Shown here: in pieces, positions 44,474-55,364 of the stretch
Position numbering within the stretch: the first letter of the stretch is position 1
Layout of the letters: every line of letters starts with the position of its first letter
The notes under the pieces: generated by a model
Database searches by the model: none
The model's input: only the letters and a program-made list of their open reading frames with translations
What the model was told of the DNA's origin: nothing
Made by a program: the position numbers and the translations under genes
DNA from: Tridacna crocea
Lineage: Eukaryota; Mollusca; Bivalvia; Cardiida; Cardiidae
Reading direction: 5' to 3'
Assembly (NCBI GenBank): GCA_943736015.1
Contig: OX031071.1
Span: forward strand, 12,434,119 to 12,498,118
DNA length: 64,000 nt

Positions 44474-44740
44474 TTAAAAGTGTCTTTTACATTCAGAAAT
44501 TAATAGGTCATTTTTGTAATAATCATTTTAACTCTTTTTATATCGTGACTTTAAGAACTTTGTACGGGGCCTAAAGTAGCTTGTGTCATGTGTTTTTGTT
44601 CGAAGGACCTGAAAATTGAAGAAAAACAATGTGGTTGAAGTCCAGTAGGACGGTGGAACCAAAATCAGGCTGCACATTCCATTGTAGTCTGATCTTGATC
44701 TTGATCAAATACTAATAAAGAGTCTAAAGTTGTTCTCAGT
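44474..44740 (+). other. 3'UTR of the adhesion gene
   Basis: About 250 bases between the TAG and the first downstream MITE. It includes an AGTCTGATCTTGATC stretch at about 44688-44704 that recurs at 61738-61755, so part of the UTR is a dispersed repeat. A MITE begins directly after the expected cleavage site. Confidence 0.7.
44714..44719 (+). terminator. Polyadenylation signal AATAAA
   Basis: Canonical AATAAA in ACTAATAAAGAGTC, 241 bases after the stop codon, followed by a T/G-containing stretch (AGTTGTTCTCAGTG) where cleavage would be expected at about 44732-44742. Confidence 0.7.
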
Positions 44741-44742
44741 GC

Positions 44743-44971
44743 CTAACTCTTTACCACACGAGAAAATTTTAGACTGGTCCAAATTGAAAGCATTTGCAGA
44801 CAACAAAATAAAGATGACTGAAAAATTGACATTTGTTCTGGTAAGGGTAGAAAACACTGTGGGAAAAGGAGAAAATGCTGGTTACCAGCATTTTCTCCTT
44901 TTCCCACAATGTTTTCAAAAGGTTACTTTCTCAGGTGCGTCAAAAGTAGGTATTGTGTGGTAATGGGTTAA
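44743..44971 (-). mobile_element. Reverse MITE at the gene's 3' end
   Basis: CTAACTCTTTACCACAC to GTGTGGTAATGGGTTAA; near-perfect hairpin; starts within a few bases of the predicted cleavage site. Confidence 0.88.
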
Positions 44972-45590
44972 AGAAACAAGCTATTGATTTGGCTTATCAC
45001 CCCTTCAGAAAACTTCAGTCTAAAGTCTCATGCAAATTCAAAGTATTCAGAGATACCATTCCAAAAGTGGCCCAAATGTTAAAGCTTGCCTGTAGTAGAG
45101 TAGAAAATGTGGAAAAAGGAGCGTGTTGGGTATCAGCATATTCTCCTTTTGCCGCAAACAATTCAGTATTTCCAAGACCCGGAAGGTTGAACATTTTGAA
45201 AACATCATGGGAAAAGAAGAAAATGTTAATAAATGGAACTTAGTCCTTTTCTCACAATACTCTCAATCCTTTCACTCACATGTCCTATTATTTTTCCCAT
45301 ATTTACTGTATATGTGGGTAGATACGCATTTTGAAAAATTTGTAAAATACTTATTACAGACTTGCATGTTTGCAAAATTCAGACACTCATTATTTGTCGC
45401 TACATTTGTAGTAACATATGTGAATAGAAAAGTTTGCAAATTTTTCAAATTTGCAAAATTGCAAAAATTTTCATGTTGCAAAAGTTTCCTATGTCATCTG
45501 CAAACGCTTCAAATTTGGACTATTTCAATGTAAAAGAAATGTAACGTTTTCATCCCATCTCTCATTAGTTAGCATATATGTACAGGGAAA
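44972..45590. other. Decayed MITE debris and AT-rich spacer
   Basis: 45085-45170 and 45190-45270 hold weak hairpin-side fragments (GTAGAAAATGTGGAAAAAGG; GGGAAAAGAAGAAAATG). 45320-45490 repeats TTTGCAAAATT-like words. No exon. Confidence 0.5.
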
Positions 45591-45594
45591 ACAT

Positions 45595-45819
45595 TTAACC
45601 CTTTCTTAAATAATTCCTTGTTTTTACGACTTGTAGAGGCCTTTTAAAAACATTGTGGGAAAAGGAGAAAATGCTGGTAACCAGCATTGTCTCCTTTTCC
45701 CACAAGGCTTTCTACCCTGCTGGAAACAAATTTCATTTTTTGAGTTTCGTTTAATTTTCTGTCTGCAAGGGCTTTCAATTTGGACCAGTCTAAAATTTTG
45801 TCGTTTGGTAAAGGGTTAA
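45595..45819 (+). mobile_element. Forward MITE
   Basis: TTAACCCTTTCTTAAATAA to GTTTGGTAAAGGGTTAA; left arm perfect, right arm CATTGTCTCC with one change. Confidence 0.83.
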
Positions 45820-45980
45820 TCAGCAAACATGAAGGCCTCAGGTAATACACAAAACTAGCTAACATGTACTAGTATTTCAAGTTTTGAATCGTAACATTTC
45901 ACATTATGCAGTTTCAAAGACAATATGTTGCAGTACTATGTAATGTAGATTTGGATAATGGATATCTTTACGAATGACTT

Positions 45981-46206
45981 TTAACTCTTTCCCAAACAAG
46001 CCCTGGTTTTTACGTGTTTGCAGTAAAAGTCTTTTGAAAACTGTGGGAAAAGGAGAAATTGCTCGTGACGAGCAATTTCTCCTTTTCCCACACTGTTTTC
46101 TACCCTTTTTGAGAACTTTCTGCCATTTTCTCCAAATCAAAAATAGTCTTCTGCTAACTCTTCCAGGTTTGGAAGAGACCAAAATTCGTCATTGGGAAAG
46201 GGTTAA
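45981..46206 (+). mobile_element. MITE subtype B, forward
   Basis: TTAACTCTTTCCCAAAC to CATTGGGAAAGGGTTAA; tip AAATTGCTCGTGACGAGCAA; flank TGTTTGCAGTAAAAGTC as in the other B copies. Confidence 0.88.
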
Positions 46207-46434
46207 CTCATTACCAAACGACAATATTTTAGACTGGTTCAAATTGAAAGCATTTGCAGATGACAAAATAAAAGTGACTGAAAATTTGAAATTTCTTTTG
46301 TGAAGGGTAGAAAACATTGTGGGAAAAAAGGAGAAAATGCTAGTTACCAGCATTTTCTCCTTTTCCCACAATGTTTTCTAAAGGCTTTTTTTCTTGGGGG
46401 TGTCAAAAGTAGGAATTGTGTGGTAATGGGTCAA
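46203..46434 (-). mobile_element. Reverse MITE sharing TTAA with subtype B copy
   Basis: TTAACTCATTACCAAAC to GTGTGGTAATGGGTCAAC; good hairpin with an extra AA in the left arm. Confidence 0.86.
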
Positions 46435-46453
46435 CAAGGTAGTAGACAACTTT

Positions 46454-46686
46454 TAACTCTTTACCAAACAACCCCAAATTGTAAGGACCCTGAGAAAGAG
46501 GCCCATAGAAAACATTGTGGGAAAAGGAGACAATGCTAGTAACCAGCATTTTCTCCTTTTCCCAAAACTTTTTCTACTGTATCTTTATTGAAGTCAGAAA
46601 TCATCATAATGATAAGATTTAATTTTTTGTCTGCAGATGCTTTGAATTTAGTTCAGTCCAAAAATTTGTCGTTTGGTAAAGAGTCG
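46454..46686 (+). mobile_element. Forward MITE
   Basis: TTTAACTCTTTACCAAAC to GTTTGGTAAAGAGTCG; hairpin with CAATGCTAGT left and CAGCATTTTC right. Confidence 0.8.
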
Positions 46687-46689
46687 AAG

Positions 46690-47050
46690 CATTCTGTGAG
46701 AAACAATGTTTGTTACAAGCAGTTGCTACATCTGGCATAATGTTCTCTATCACTAATATTGCTTTGTCTAGATAAAAATAGCTTGTATTTTAATGTGTTA
46801 AATATATATCATATGAATCCCATATATACATATTAAATGTTTAGCGTTTATCTTTCTCAGTGTTGAAATGTACATATGAGGAGCTTTTTTAGTCATTTTT
46901 CACTGTTATGTGTAGCACATAAAAAAATTTCAAGTGCAATTCTGTATCCCAAAGTGAATCTGTAGTCAATTGTATGTATCATCTTTAACTTTTGACAATA
47001 ACTTGTTTGCACAACATGTGAAAAGTGAAAGGCCGTAAAGTCCCTGCACT
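46690..47050. other. AT-rich spacer
   Basis: Includes an ATATATATC/CATATATACATA stretch; nothing recognised. Confidence 0.5.
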
Positions 47051-47057
47051 TTTTTTT

Positions 47058-47286
47058 TTAACTCTTTACCAAATGACAAAAAATTAGACTGGTCCAAAGT
47101 GAAAGGATTTGCAGACGACAAATTAAATGTAACTGAAATAATGATTTTTGTTTTGGATGGGGAAGAAAATACTTTGAGAAAAGGAGAAAATGCTGGTTAC
47201 CAGCATTTTCTCCTTTTCGAACAATGTTTTTGAATGGTTTCTTAAACAGGAGTGTTAAAAGTCGTGACAGTGTGGTAAAGAGTTAA
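47058..47286 (-). mobile_element. Reverse MITE
   Basis: TTAACTCTTTACCAAATG to GTGTGGTAAAGAGTTAA; inner hairpin perfect, outer stem changed (ACTTTGAGAAAAGG against CTTTTCGAACAATG). Confidence 0.83.
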
Positions 47287-47373
47287 GAGAAGTAAACCCT
47301 ATTATGTGAGATACATTTCATAACTCATCTTCGAAATCTTTCGATATATGTGTCCACAATTATAGTAATAGAG

Positions 47374-48041
47374 CTAACTCTGTGCCAAACAATCTCTGGT
47401 TTTTACGACCCTGAGATAGAGGTCTTTTGAAAACATTGTGGGAAAAGGAGAAAACACTGGTAACCAACATTTTCAACTTTTCCTTCCATGTTTTCTACCT
47501 TGCTGGAAACACATTTCAATTTTTATTTGCATTTATGTTGTTGTCTGCAAATGCCTTCAATTTGGGCAAGTCTGAAATTTTGTTGTTTGGGAAAGACTTA
47601 AGCATTTGAAATCATATGTTGAATATATGAGATGCTCTTTGGAAAAAAAAAGTTTAAGCCCCTTTTTCCTCAGAGCAGGTCAAATACATATGTTATTGTA
47701 CAAAAGTAACTATTAATGAATGATAGTGTATGTAAGGTCTATTTTTAGTACATATTATTTCAGTTCAATATATCTTTTGATGAACATATTTGTTACCAAC
47801 ATTCCTTATACCTTAGTTCTTCACCACTCAATCTCGACTTTTAATGACCCTGAGAAAGAAAGCCTTTGAAAATATAGTGGGAAAAGGAGAAAATGCTGGT
47901 AACCAGCATTTTCTCCTTTACCCACAATGTTTTCTATCCGTTTCAAATTAAATTTCAATGTTTGATTCACATTTATTATATCTTCTGCAAATGCTTTCAG
48001 TTTAGACCAGTCTAAAATTTTATTGTTTGGTAAAGAGTTAA
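47374..48041 (+). mobile_element. Two forward MITEs with spacer
   Basis: 47374-47601 (CTAACTCTGTGCCAAAC to GTTTGGGAAAGACTTAA, decayed right arm) and 47814-48041 (TTAGTTCTTCACCACTC to GTTTGGTAAAGAGTTAA, good hairpin). Between them, AT-rich sequence only. Confidence 0.78.
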
Positions 48042-48533
48042 CAGACTGTGTAGGTCCAGATTTGACTGCATGTGTTACGCAGTATGTCCGAGTCCTGCTT
48101 GGTAGTTTAAAGATTATTTCTGAAAGATTATCTCCCAATTTTTGCCCTCACTCTGTCCTCCAGTGCACTGATCAGTTCTTCCATCCATAAAGACTTGTGC
48201 AAAAAGATGAGAAGCAATTCAGCAATTCAATGATTAGGGAAGCTTTTGGAGCTCATCTCCACCCTAGAAACTGTTTGATCTATGTTGGAGTGTCTGTGGG
48301 CAAGGCACTCCAGATACTAAGTATAGGCAATATGTGAAATCAATGAATTTCGTTTATTTCTCATTGTTTTGAGCCCGTTATCCAGTCGGAGTCAAGATAC
48401 ATGCATGTGTCAGATTCTCTATGACCTTTTATTAAACATTTTTACAAACCTGATAAAGAAGGTGTCTGAAAACATTGCAGGAAATGGAGAAAATGCTGGT
48501 AATTACCATAATTATTCTGCTTTTCTAGCTATG
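48042..48533. other. Intergenic spacer
   Basis: Mostly unique-looking; a decayed MITE-side fragment at 48445-48510 (CTGATAAAGAAGGTGTCTG, GGAGAAAATGCTGGTAATTA). Confidence 0.45.
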
Positions 48534-48756
48534 TTAACCCTTTCCCAAACAAGCCCTGGTTTTTACTGTCTGCAGTAAAAGTCTAAACACTGTGAGAAAA
48601 GGAGAAATTGCTCATAACAAGCAATTTCTCCTTTTCCCACAGTGTTTTCTACCCTTTATGAAAACTTTCTGCCATTTTTACAAAATCTAAAATTGTCGTC
48701 TGCAAACTCTTTCAGTTTGGAAGAGTCCAAAATTTGTCGTTTGGGAAAGGGTTAAA
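48534..48756 (+). mobile_element. MITE subtype B, forward
   Basis: TTAACCCTTTCCCAAAC to GTTTGGGAAAGGGTTAA; tip TTGCTCATAACAAGCAA, changed on both arms relative to the other B copies (CG to CA on one side, CG to AG on the other). Confidence 0.88.
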
Positions 48757-49049
48757 ACTTAGGAGTGTGAGGCGAAGAGTTTAGCTACATTTGATCTTAT
48801 GCTTTGAATATTGAGAAAAGTAGAATTTTGTTGTCAGGTAAAAAGTGAAATATTGAAGCATAATGTTCATTCAACTAATCATGTTATGCATACTGTAGCA
48901 ATATCACCTGAACCTGTTTTCTTTGACAATAATTGTTGTAATGTAGACGATCATGTCCCCATTCTTTGTACATGTATATAGCTGTACATGAATTATTTCG
49001 CGTCATTGTATATATCATTATACTTGTAAATCAATACATAATCATATAC

Positions 49050-49905
49050 TTTTGAGCTCACCTGACCACAAAATGCTCTAGTTAAGCTTTTGTGATCATG
49101 TCGTGTCAAGTGTCCATCATTTGTCATCTGTTGTCAATTTTTATGCTCTAGAGGTGACATATTCAGTCTGGTACTCATGAAACTTAGTAAGAATGTTTGT
49201 TTTGACAATATCATGGACTACTGTAGGTCACTAGCTAAAAATTCAGAAAAAGCTCGTGCCCACTCTGCAGGCAATATTTTCAGCCCAATGCTCATAAAAA
49301 TTGGCCAGATTTTTTTGGTCATAATAATATATCGGACTATTTCAAAATATAGGTCAGTCTCGCCAAAAAAAGTAGGTCACTGGGACAACTGTAAGAAAAA
49401 CCCTGTGGACTCTCTTGAGACCACAATTTCTGTTCAGATTTCTTGAAAGTTGGTCAGAATATTTGTCTTGGTGATATTTGAAAATAAGTCGTATTTGGTA
49501 AAATTGATGTTCACTAAGACAGATCCTGAAAGAACCTTGTTTTAACTCTTTACCACACAATCCCGACTTTTAACGACCCTGAGAAAGAAGCCTTTTGAAA
49601 ACATTGTGAGAAAAGGAGAAAATGCTGGTAACCAGCATTTTCTCCTTTTCCCACAATGTTTTCTACCCTCCCCAAACCAAATTTCAATTTTTCAGTCACA
49701 TTTATTATGTCGTCTGCAAATGCTTTCAATTTGGACCAGTCTACAAATTTGTCGTTAGGTAAAGAGTTAACTTTAAGGGCCATATTTTTCAGCACAATAC
49801 ATGTAAGCTATTTAGGATGTTTGTTGTGATGTCCTGCAAGAAATTGGAGAAGTCAAAAGGGAAGAGGTGAGCAGCGCAGAGCCATCACAGCTCTCTTCTA
49901 AATTT
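49050..49905 (+). repeat. AGCTCACCTGA-headed dispersed repeat with nested MITE
   Basis: Head TTTTGAGCTCACCTGACC, units with ACTCATGAAACTTAGT and AGGTCACT, tail GAGGTGAGCAGCGCAGAGCC then CAGCTCTCTTCT. A MITE at 49542-49770 interrupts it. Confidence 0.68.
49542..49770 (+). mobile_element. Palindromic TTAA MITE, forward, perfect
   Basis: TTAACTCTTTACCACAC to GTTAGGTAAAGAGTTAA with an almost perfect palindrome (GTGAGAAAAGG). Confidence 0.9.
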
Positions 49906-50019
49906 ACCCCTGACTGCGAGATGTTGAATTGGGCATACAGAAATAATTTTTTTCCCTATTATGATACTATGTTGTTCAGTGCAAATTTGATTTAAGAGAT
50001 ACTGCTAAAATGATTGGGT

Positions 50020-50336
50020 TTGGCCTATGGGGCAGAAAAACATTATGGGAAAAGGAAACCATTCTGGTTACCAGCATTATCCTCTTCTTGCACAATGACT
50101 CCCAAGAGCTTTCTTCCTGAGTTTTAACTCTTTCCCATGAATCAAAAGTTTCAACTTGTCCAAATAAAAAGTACATATATTTGCTTTCAACAAACTCAGT
50201 GTATTTCAAAAGTATGAAATATCTGACTTTAAAATGTAGATAGAGGAAAGTTCAGGTTAGATAGCTTTCTCTTCTTTTTCCACAATGTTTGGCGTGTCAG
50301 GGTGTTAAAACTAAGGATTGTGTGGTCTAGAGTAAA
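50020..50336. mobile_element. Decayed MITE pieces
   Basis: 50020-50122 is the right part of one copy (GGGGCAGAAAAACATTATGG, GAGCTTTCTTCCTGAG). 50123-50336 is a second without a clear left arm (TTAACTCTTTCCCATG to GTGTGGTCTAGAG). Confidence 0.6.
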
Positions 50337-50361
50337 ATTTTTAAGATTACATGGTAAATTG

Positions 50362-50814
50362 TTAACTCTTTACCACATAATCCTGACTTTAACAACCCAG
50401 AGAAAGAGGCCTTTTGAATACAATGTGGGAAAAGGAGAAAATGCTGGTAACCAGCATTTTCTCCTTTTCACACAGTGTTTCCTACCTTTTCCAAATCAAA
50501 TTTAAATTTTTCAATAACTTTCATTTTGTCGTCTGCAATACTTTCAATTTGGACCAGTCTAAAATTTTGTTGTGTGGTAAAGAGTTAACCAGTAACCAAA
50601 CAACAATATTTTAGACTGGTCCAAATTGAAAGCATTTGCAGACGACAAAATAAAAGTGACTGAAAATTTGAAATTTGTTTTGTGAAGGGTAGAAAACACT
50701 GTGGGAAAAGGAGAAAATGCTGGTTACCAGCATTTTCTCCTTTTCCCACAATGTTTTTAAAAAGGCTTCTTTCCCAGGGGCGTCAAAAGTAGGGATTGTG
50801 TGGTAATGGGTTAA
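50362..50814. mobile_element. Forward and reverse MITEs sharing a TTAA
   Basis: 50362-50588 forward, 50585-50814 reverse, common TTAA at 50585. The reverse copy has a near-perfect hairpin with ACTGTGGG left and CCCACAAT right, a rare uncompensated change. Confidence 0.88.
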
Positions 50815-51125
50815 GAGAGTGTAAAAAAGGCCTGTTTTTATTACTTACATTTTAATGCTAATATTAGTTCTTTAATATCACAGTCATACCAGATATTTGG
50901 TTGTACATGTATTGATTTTTCTGCTAGAAATAGAATTGATGCTAATTTTTTAATCTGTTCTTTTACTGAATACATTGTTTTTTTGTGTGCAACTTATGCA
51001 AGCTTTTTATAACATATGCTGATTTATATTGTTTTTTCTGTGGTTTTAACCCTTTACTGAACAATCCTATTTAGGAAAATTATTTGAAAATATGGAAAAA
51101 GTGGTACATTTTTGTGAATTAATAA
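50815..51125. other. AT-rich spacer
   Basis: TAACCCTTTACTGAACAATCC at 51045 is a MITE end stub followed by decayed sequence. Otherwise nothing recognised. Confidence 0.5.
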
Positions 51126-51129
51126 TTAG

Positions 51130-52732
51130 CTCACCTGAGCACAACGTGCTCAAGGGGAGCTTTTAGGATCACCCGGTGTCCGTCGTCCGTCGTGCGTCGT
51201 CTGTCGTGCGTCGTCAACAATTCTTTAAACATCAACTCCTCCTAAACCGCTGGGCGGATTTGGACCAAACTTGGCAGGAATGTTCCTTGGGAGGTCCTCT
51301 TTAAAAATTGTTCACAGAATTTGATTCCATGAAAAACTCTGGTTGCCATGGCAACCAAATGGAATTTTTTAGCAAATTCTTTAAAAATCTTCTCCTCTGA
51401 AACCGCTGGTTGGATTTTAAAATAATTTCACAGATATGTTCCTTGGGTGACCCTTTTCAAAAATTGTTCGTGAAATTTTGATTCGTCAAAAAATGTGGCT
51501 CTGGTGAATGGGGGCTTCTTGCACTATACAGAAATGAAGGAATTCTTTAAAAATCTTCTCCTCTGAAACCGCTGGTCGGATTTTGAAATAATTTCACAGA
51601 TATGTTCCTTGGTTGACCCTTTTCAAAAATTGTTCGTGAAATTTTGATTGGTCAAAAAATGTGGCTCTGGTGAATGGGGGCTTCTTGCACTGTACAGCAA
51701 TGAAGGAATTCTTAAAAAATCTTCTTCTCTGAAACCGCTGGTCAGATTTTGAAATAATTTCACAGAGATGTTCATTGGGTGACCCTTTTCAAAAATTGTT
51801 CGCGAAATTTTGATTGGTCGAGAAACATGGCTCTGGTGAATGGGGGCTACTTGCACTATACAGAAATGAAGAAATTCTTAAAAATTCTTCTTCTCTGAAA
51901 CCGCTGGCCAGATTTTAAAATAATTTCACACAGATGTTCCTTGGGTGACCCTTTTTAAAAATTGTTTGCGAAATTTTGATCCGTCAAGAAACATGGCTCT
52001 GGTGAATGGGGGCTTCTTGCACTATACAGAAATGAAGAAATTCTTAAAAATTCTTCTTCTCTGAAACCGCTGGCCAGATTTTGAAATAATTTCACAGAGA
52101 TATTCCTTGGGTGACCCTTTTCTAAAATTGTTCGCGAAATTTTGATTGGCCAAGAAACATGGCTCTAGTGAATGGGGGCTACTTGCACTAGATGGAAATG
52201 AAGAAATTCTTGAAAATTCTTCTTCTCTGAAACCCGTGGTCAGATTTTAAAATAATCTGACAGAGATGTTCCTTTGGTGACCCTTTCCAAAAGCTGTACA
52301 TATAATTTTGATCCGTCAAGAAACATGGCTCTTGTGAATGGGGGCTACTTGCACTATACGGACATGATGAAATTCTTTAAAATTTTCTTTCTCTGAAACC
52401 CCTGGTCAGATTTTGAAATAATTTCAGAGAGATGTTCCTTGGGTGACCCTTTTCAAAACTTGTTCGTAAATTTTGATCCATCAAGAAACATGGCTCTCGT
52501 GGATGGGGGTTACTTGCTCTTATACAGAAATGAAGAATTCTTAAAAATTCTTCTTTTTGAAACTGATGGTCAGATTTCGAAATGACTTTTACAGGTGACC
52601 TTTTGAAAACTTGGCAAAATTATAAATTTGGTTCCAATGTTTCAACGCTAAAAAAGAAAAAAAAAAAATAGACTATGGTCATCTCAAAAATTCAGGTGAG
52701 CGATCCAGGGCCATCTTGGCCCTCTTGTTTTA
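51130..52732 (+). repeat. Complete tandem-core element, nine 166 bp units
   Basis: Left end TTAGCTCACCTGAGCACAAC, CGTGCTCAAGG, then GTCGTCCGTCGTGCGTCGTC; units recur at 51282, 51439, 51604, 51771, 51938, 52105, 52270 and 52437. The last units match the last units of 1-1113 (AACTGATGGTCAGATTTCG, GACTTTTACAGGTGACC). Right end TTCAGGTGAGCGATCCAGGG then CCCTCTTG. Ends are partly inverted (CTCACCTGA / TCAGGTGAG). Confidence 0.88.
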
Positions 52733-52759
52733 CACCAGCAGAAAACAAAATTTCAGACT

Positions 52760-52988
52760 TTAACCCATTACCACACAATCCCTACTTTTGACACCCCAGA
52801 GAAAGAAGCCTTTAGAAATCATTGTGGGAAAAGGAGAAAATGCTGGTAACCAGCATTTTCTCCTTTTCCCACAATGCTTTCTACCCTTCACTAAACAAAT
52901 TTCAAATTATCAGTCACTTTTATTTTATCGTCTTCAAATGCTTTCCATCTGGACAAGCCTAAAATATTGTTGTTTGGTTATGAGTTAA
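52760..52988 (+). mobile_element. Forward MITE
   Basis: TTAACCCATTACCACAC to GTTTGGTTATGAGTTAA; near-perfect hairpin (ATTGTGGG/CCCACAATG). Confidence 0.88.
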
Positions 52989-53740
52989 ATATTTAGAACA
53001 TTTGCAGCCTACATTGTATTTCAGGCTTGAAAGAGTTGGAATCGTTTCTGAAGGAAATAAACTTGATGGAAAAGGAGAAAATACTGAGTACTAGTATTCT
53101 TAGCTCAGATGTTTTCAAAGAAGGCATCTAGTTATTGTTATAGAACTGGTGTCGTCTGTTTTGTGGGTTATGTCTTGGAAAAGTTTTGACATTTTGTTAT
53201 ATCTCTGTTATTATTGAAGATATGTACTTCAGACTTGGACATACTGTTAACTATCAAAAGGGGAACTCATACAACAGGCACAGAAAAACAGTCAAATAGT
53301 TTTGACACAGTTACATCTCTTTTTTGGAGTCATAAAAACCAGGGATTGTTTGGTAAAGGGTTAAAATTTTTATTGAAAATGGAATTGCTCCCAAGTGTTG
53401 TTGGCACTCGCATGTGGTGCTGATGCTGCATTTAATACTGCTACATATGTAAGATGGGTTTTTTCTGTCAGTAATAGAACCATGAATGTTGCAATCCTTT
53501 TTTGTTGCAAAATGTCAAAGATGGCTAGAGGTATCTAGCCTTGAACATCTAGGTTTGTTCCTCAGGTCAGAAAAAATCCATTTCAGTTTTGTAACAGTCT
53601 AAAGTGTGTACGTACATGTATATACATGTGTTTGTGTATGTGACATTTTTAAACATCTAAATATGCACTCTCTAAATAAGCACTGTGCAATTTTTTGTAT
53701 AAAATACATGTAAAAACCTTTTAAAACTTCTCATCTTGTT
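52989..53740. other. Spacer with dispersed repeat piece
   Basis: 53200-53310 matches 3755-3880 and 41620-41750 (ATTGAAGATATGTACTTCAG, ATCAAAAGGGGAACTC). A MITE end stub (CATAAAAACCAGGGATTG to AAAGGGTTAA) is at 53331-53363. Confidence 0.5.
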
Positions 53741-53959
53741 TTAACCCTTTACTGCATGACAAAATTTTAGACCTGTGGGAACTGAAAGCATCTGCTGGTC
53801 ACACTTTCAATGTGACTCATAAGATGTGATTATTCTTCAATATGATAGAAAGCATTGTTGGAAAAGGAGAAAATGCTAGTTACCAGCAATTTATCCTTTT
53901 CCCACAATGTTTTCAACATCCTCTTTTTTAAAAGTTGTCATTATGTGGTAAAGGGTTAA
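53741..53959 (-). mobile_element. Reverse MITE
   Basis: TTAACCCTTTACTGCATG to ATGTGGTAAAGGGTTAA; hairpin with ATGCTAGTTACCAGCAA, shortened right side. Confidence 0.82.
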
Positions 53960-54007
53960 ATGGGCCTTTGAGATTGGGCCCTATAGACCACTTACTCTTT
54001 TGATAGT

Positions 54008-54213
54008 TTTAACTTTTACCAAGGAATGAATTTTAGACTCTTTAATTTAAATATTTGCAGAAATATTCTTAATTCTTACTTGATAGTGTTGAAAACATTG
54101 TGACAAAAGGAGAAAATGCTGTTTACCAGCATTTTCTCCCTTCCCCACTATGTTTTGAAAACACTCCTGCCTTGGGGATGTTAAAACTTGACAATGTTTA
54201 GTAAATAGTTCAT
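54008..54213 (-). mobile_element. Reverse MITE, decayed
   Basis: TTTTAACTTTTACCAAGG start, hairpin ATGCTGTTTACCAGCAT with a CCCTTCCCC right arm, ends GTTTAGTAAATAGTTC. Confidence 0.72.
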
Positions 54214-54837
54214 TATAAATTCCTAGACTGTCTGGTTGGCTTGCTTGTCTTCAAATGTAGTTCCAGAAATGAATATGGAATGGCTAATAAACAAGGACCA
54301 TGGTTTCATAGTGATATCGTGTAAAGCTTTTCAGACCATATTTGCTGTAAATGATTATATTTAGCTAATTTTTCCTTTTCAGAAATACTGTTGGAAATTT
54401 TGTTGTCTTTTAAAGTGTTTAAATCAGTGCACAATATAGTCAGTTTTTCTTCTGTATTTTCGTCAATTTCATCGACAGTGACTTCAGTTGTAGATTTTCA
54501 TAAAACTTCATTGTGTTTTCTCATCAATTGTCATGGTTACCAGGTTGATGTTAGGCCCTCAGTGTATTATATAGATTTTATTTATTTAATAAAATTATAC
54601 ACTTGCGAAAGGTGATTCGACCTGGCTCACTTTTTGACCAGTGTTTATATGTAATAAACAAAAAATGTTATTTGTAGACCAAAAATATATCACATGATAG
54701 AAGCGTTTTCTTATAGTTAGATTATAGATAGTTGTTGGTGGAAAGTGTGGCTCATTGGATTTGGAAGTTACTGACAAATGAGGGCATGTCAGAATCATAA
54801 AATTATGTATTTGAAATACCCATATTATATGTGGATG
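54214..54837. other. AT-rich spacer with a 74-codon frame
   Basis: A plus-strand frame at 54391-54615 is hydrophobic and Ser/Phe-rich but has no recognisable domain. TGTAATAAAC at 54650 would serve as a polyadenylation signal but no transcript is evident. Confidence 0.4.
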
Positions 54838-55302
54838 TTAACTCATTACCAAACGACAAAATTTTAGGTCTGTCCAAATCGAAAGCATTTGCAGACGACA
54901 AAATAAAAGTGACTAAAATTTTGAAATATGTTTTGTGAAGGATAGAAAACATTGTGGGAAAAGGAGAAAATGCTGGTTACCAGCATTTTCTCCTTTTCCT
55001 ACAATGTTTTCTGAGGACCTCTTTCTAAGGGGCGTCAAAAGTAGGGATTGTGTGGTAATGGTTTAATTGTTTTAACCCATTACCACACAATCCCTACTTT
55101 TGATACCCCCAAGAAAGAAACCTTTAGAAAACATTGTGGGAAAAAGGAGAAAATGCTGGTAACCAGCATTTTCTCCTTTACCCACAATTTTTTCTATATT
55201 TTTACAAAACAAATTTTAAATTTTCAATCACTTTCATTTTGTTGTATGCAAATGCTTTTGATTTGGACAAGCCTAAAATTTTGTCGTTTGGTATTGAGTT
55301 AA
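54838..55302. mobile_element. Reverse then forward MITE
   Basis: 54838-55066 reverse (TTAACTCATTACCAAAC to GTGTGGTAATGGTTTAA) and 55072-55302 forward (TTAACCCATTACCACAC to GTTTGGTATTGAGTTAA), both with good hairpins, five bases apart. Confidence 0.86.
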
Positions 55303-55364
55303 AGTGTTGCATTGATGAATTGAGACAAATTGCATTTTGACTCTTTTTCTTTTGTGAGACCCAG

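Noticed and set aside
51623..51856. Frames inside the 166 bp arrays at 333-630 and 51623-51856
   Set aside because: Repeat-unit readings such as FREEEFSRISS that recur with every unit.
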